NCBI GenBank assembly: GCA_016721905.1
Contig: JADKHH010000012.1
Coordinates: forward strand, 56,681 to 120,680
DNA length: 64,000 bases
Direction: 5' to 3'
Source of the DNA: Candidatus Opimibacter skivensis
GTDB lineage: Bacteria > Bacteroidota > Bacteroidia > Chitinophagales > Saprospiraceae
Under the pieces are notes generated by a model, which was not told the origin of the DNA, made no database searches, and saw only the letters and a program-made list of their open reading frames with translations. Each line of letters starts with the position of its first letter. Positions within the stretch are counted from its first letter, which is position 1. Position numbers and translations under genes: made by a program. Shown in pieces: positions 63,013 to 64,000 of the stretch.

Positions 63013-63438
63013 TCACTTCAATCGGTTCCAGTACATCGTTTTTCCCAACATAGGAAAACCAATATAGCCTGTAACCTTCAGTTTGTCTCGTGACTCCAGT
63101 TCAATATCGCATGAATACCATTTTCCGTTGGAAGGATCGAGGACTTTGCCCTCGATGGCCTTATCATCGCTACTCCTTTTGAGATCACTTAAGATGGTCA
63201 TTCCGATGAGGGATTTATTTTTTAGTTCTCCTTCACATCCGGTGCAATGGGTGATAGTGGCTGCAGGCAAGAGTTTTTCGACCTTCCCGTAAATTTTGCC
63301 ATTGAGTTCATAGATCCATACGATGGATCGCTCGGTATCATCAATGTGATCTGTTGATTTCCACATTCCGGTGACCTGGGCGTCTAAAGTAGTCATCAGT
63401 GTAAAGAAAACTAAAGAAATAAAAATCAGATGTTTCAT
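63013..63438 (-). CDS. DUF2147-family secreted protein
   Basis: Protein of 141 residues with a signal peptide (MKHLIFISLVFFTLMTTLDAQ). DUF2147 features: TGMWKSTD at the N-terminus of the mature part, IVWIYELNGKIYGKVEKLLP, HCTGCEGELKNKSLIGMTIL, GKVLDPSNGKWYSCDIEL and TGYIGFPMLGKTMYWNR. The fold is a small beta-barrel-like secreted domain; function is unknown. A paralogue lies just upstream (63645). Confidence 0.9.
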   Translation of the reverse strand: MKHLIFISLVFFTLMTTLDAQVTGMWKSTDHIDDTERSIVWIYELNGKIYGKVEKLLPAATITHCTGCEGELKNKSLIGMTILSDLKRSSDDKAIEGKVLDPSNGKWYSCDIELESRDKLKVTGYIGFPMLGKTMYWNRLK

Positions 63439-63562
63439 AAATCCTTATTCATTGATGATGAATAAACGGATTTTGATAAAGGTTGTTTTAAAAACCTAAG
63501 CTCATCGATTTTCTTTTTACAGTAGGCCAGAACGGGTGTGCCAGGGTCAGGTAGCTTGGTTT

Positions 63563-63612
63563 GTCCCAGGGCTGTCACCCTGGGTTGATAGATGGCGGCC
63601 TTTCAGGCCTAA
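63563..63612. repeat. Two-hairpin repeat upstream of the DUF2147 gene
   Basis: CCCAGGG/CCCTGGG around ctgtca (about 63565-63584), then GGCCT/AGGCC (about 63597-63610). The layout, two hairpins in close order, resembles the other paired repeats, but no second copy is seen here. Confidence 0.55.
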
Positions 63613-63644
63613 TGATGCAACTGCTCACTGCTCACTTCTATCCG

Positions 63645-64000
63645 CTAACTTTTCAACCGGTTATAATACATCGTCCTCCCAAAAGCCGGGAACCCGAGGT
63701 ACCCTCTTAATTTTAGTCGATCCGGACCTACCAGTTCGATGTAGCAAGAGTATGTATTCCCATTGGCTGGGTTAAGTATTTTGCCGTCCTCCCCCCCATT
63801 GGCGGTTTTAACCAGATCAGAGATGATTACCATGCCAACCAACGGCTTGTCTTTTAGCTCGCCCTCACATTGGTCGCAATGGGTTCGTTTAGAGGTAGGC
63901 AGTATCCTGACGACACGGCCATGATAGGCATTGTCTTTCTCAAAAATCTCTACGACCGATTTTTCAACTTTCGAATTTTCATCTGTGATCTTCCACATCC
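63645..64000 (-). CDS. DUF2147-family protein, 5' end outside the window
   Basis: Partial gene, 118 codons visible, running off the right edge. MWKITDENSKVEKSVVEIFEKDNAYHGRVVRILP, HCDQCEGELKDKPLVGMVIISD, GKILNPANGNTYSCYIEL and GYLGFPAFGRTMYYNR match the neighbour at 63013 closely, so the two are tandem duplicates. The first in-frame ATG seen is an internal Met (TGMWK in the paralogue). ctgctcactt words (63615-63645) abut its stop. Confidence 0.85.
   Translation of the reverse strand, partial: MWKITDENSKVEKSVVEIFEKDNAYHGRVVRILPTSKRTHCDQCEGELKDKPLVGMVIISDLVKTANGGEDGKILNPANGNTYSCYIELVGPDRLKLRGYLGFPAFGRTMYYNRLKS

Noticed and set aside
8225..63645. Word arrays as CRISPR
   Set aside because: Repeats are 7-8 bp, contiguous and degenerate, with no spacers of fixed length and no cas genes.
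1..64000. tRNA, rRNA or transposase genes
   Set aside because: No T-loop-like GTTCGANNC with a paired acceptor stem, no rRNA-like conserved stretch and no transposase frame was seen by eye. A dedicated scan was not possible.

Overview
The window looks like a chromosome segment of a Bacteroidota bacterium, probably of the Saprospirales type (the phylum is well supported, the order is inferred). Evidence: type IX secretion C-terminal sorting domains (1-787, 58550-60925), a Reg_prop/Y_Y_Y histidine kinase, an UpxY-type NusG paralogue at the head of a polysaccharide locus, TAnnTTTG promoter boxes, weak or absent Shine-Dalgarno sequences, a SecA of about 1100 residues and a TonB-dependent receptor. 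No rRNA, tRNA, CRISPR array, prophage or transposase gene was found. Layout: (1) 1-6548, tail of a T9SS cargo protein, three unknown genes and a two-component system whose kinase and LuxR-type regulator abut. (2) 7068-36864, a ~30 kb exopolysaccharide/O-antigen locus, all on the + strand except one small gene. It opens with a winged-helix regulator and an UpxY-like antiterminator, then sulfate activation genes cysC, cysD and cysN, then a nucleotide-sugar dehydrogenase. A compact AT-rich block (13.9-26.5 kb) follows with methyltransferases, a sugar epimerase/dehydratase, Wzy-like polymerase, Wzx-like flippase and several glycosyltransferases. Last come a carbamoyltransferase, gmd, fcl, wecB, manC and three more glycosyltransferases. 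(3) 37135-49536, housekeeping and scattered genes: tgt, a broken DUF922-like gene, ettA, an SMP-30/NHL-like lipoprotein, rfbB, ltrA-like, secA and a lipoprotein. (4) 49727-64000, a decayed small membrane protein gene, a frameshifted TonB receptor, a 1920-residue S8 protease, an M14 carboxypeptidase with a T9SS tail, an ALDH7-like dehydrogenase and two DUF2147 genes. Acting together, the locus should make GDP-fucose (manC, gmd, fcl), UDP-ManNAc (wecB), an oxidised UDP-amino sugar and activated sulfate (PAPS), assemble them on a lipid carrier, flip and polymerise. Priming and outer-membrane export genes are not in the window. The most unusual feature is the intergenic DNA. Most gaps carry imperfect 7- or 8-bp tandem 'word' arrays with a strict polarity relative to the neighbouring genes: G-containing, C-poor words follow a stop codon, and their C-containing, G-poor complements precede a start codon, in tandem, convergent and divergent gaps alike. 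In addition there are at least three families of structured paired-hairpin repeats, two of which show base-pair-preserving differences between copies. Several genes have frame disruptions (1-787, 14838-15860, 38588-39170, 49727-50035, 50110-52417). Some may be assembly errors, but one is clearly a decayed gene.
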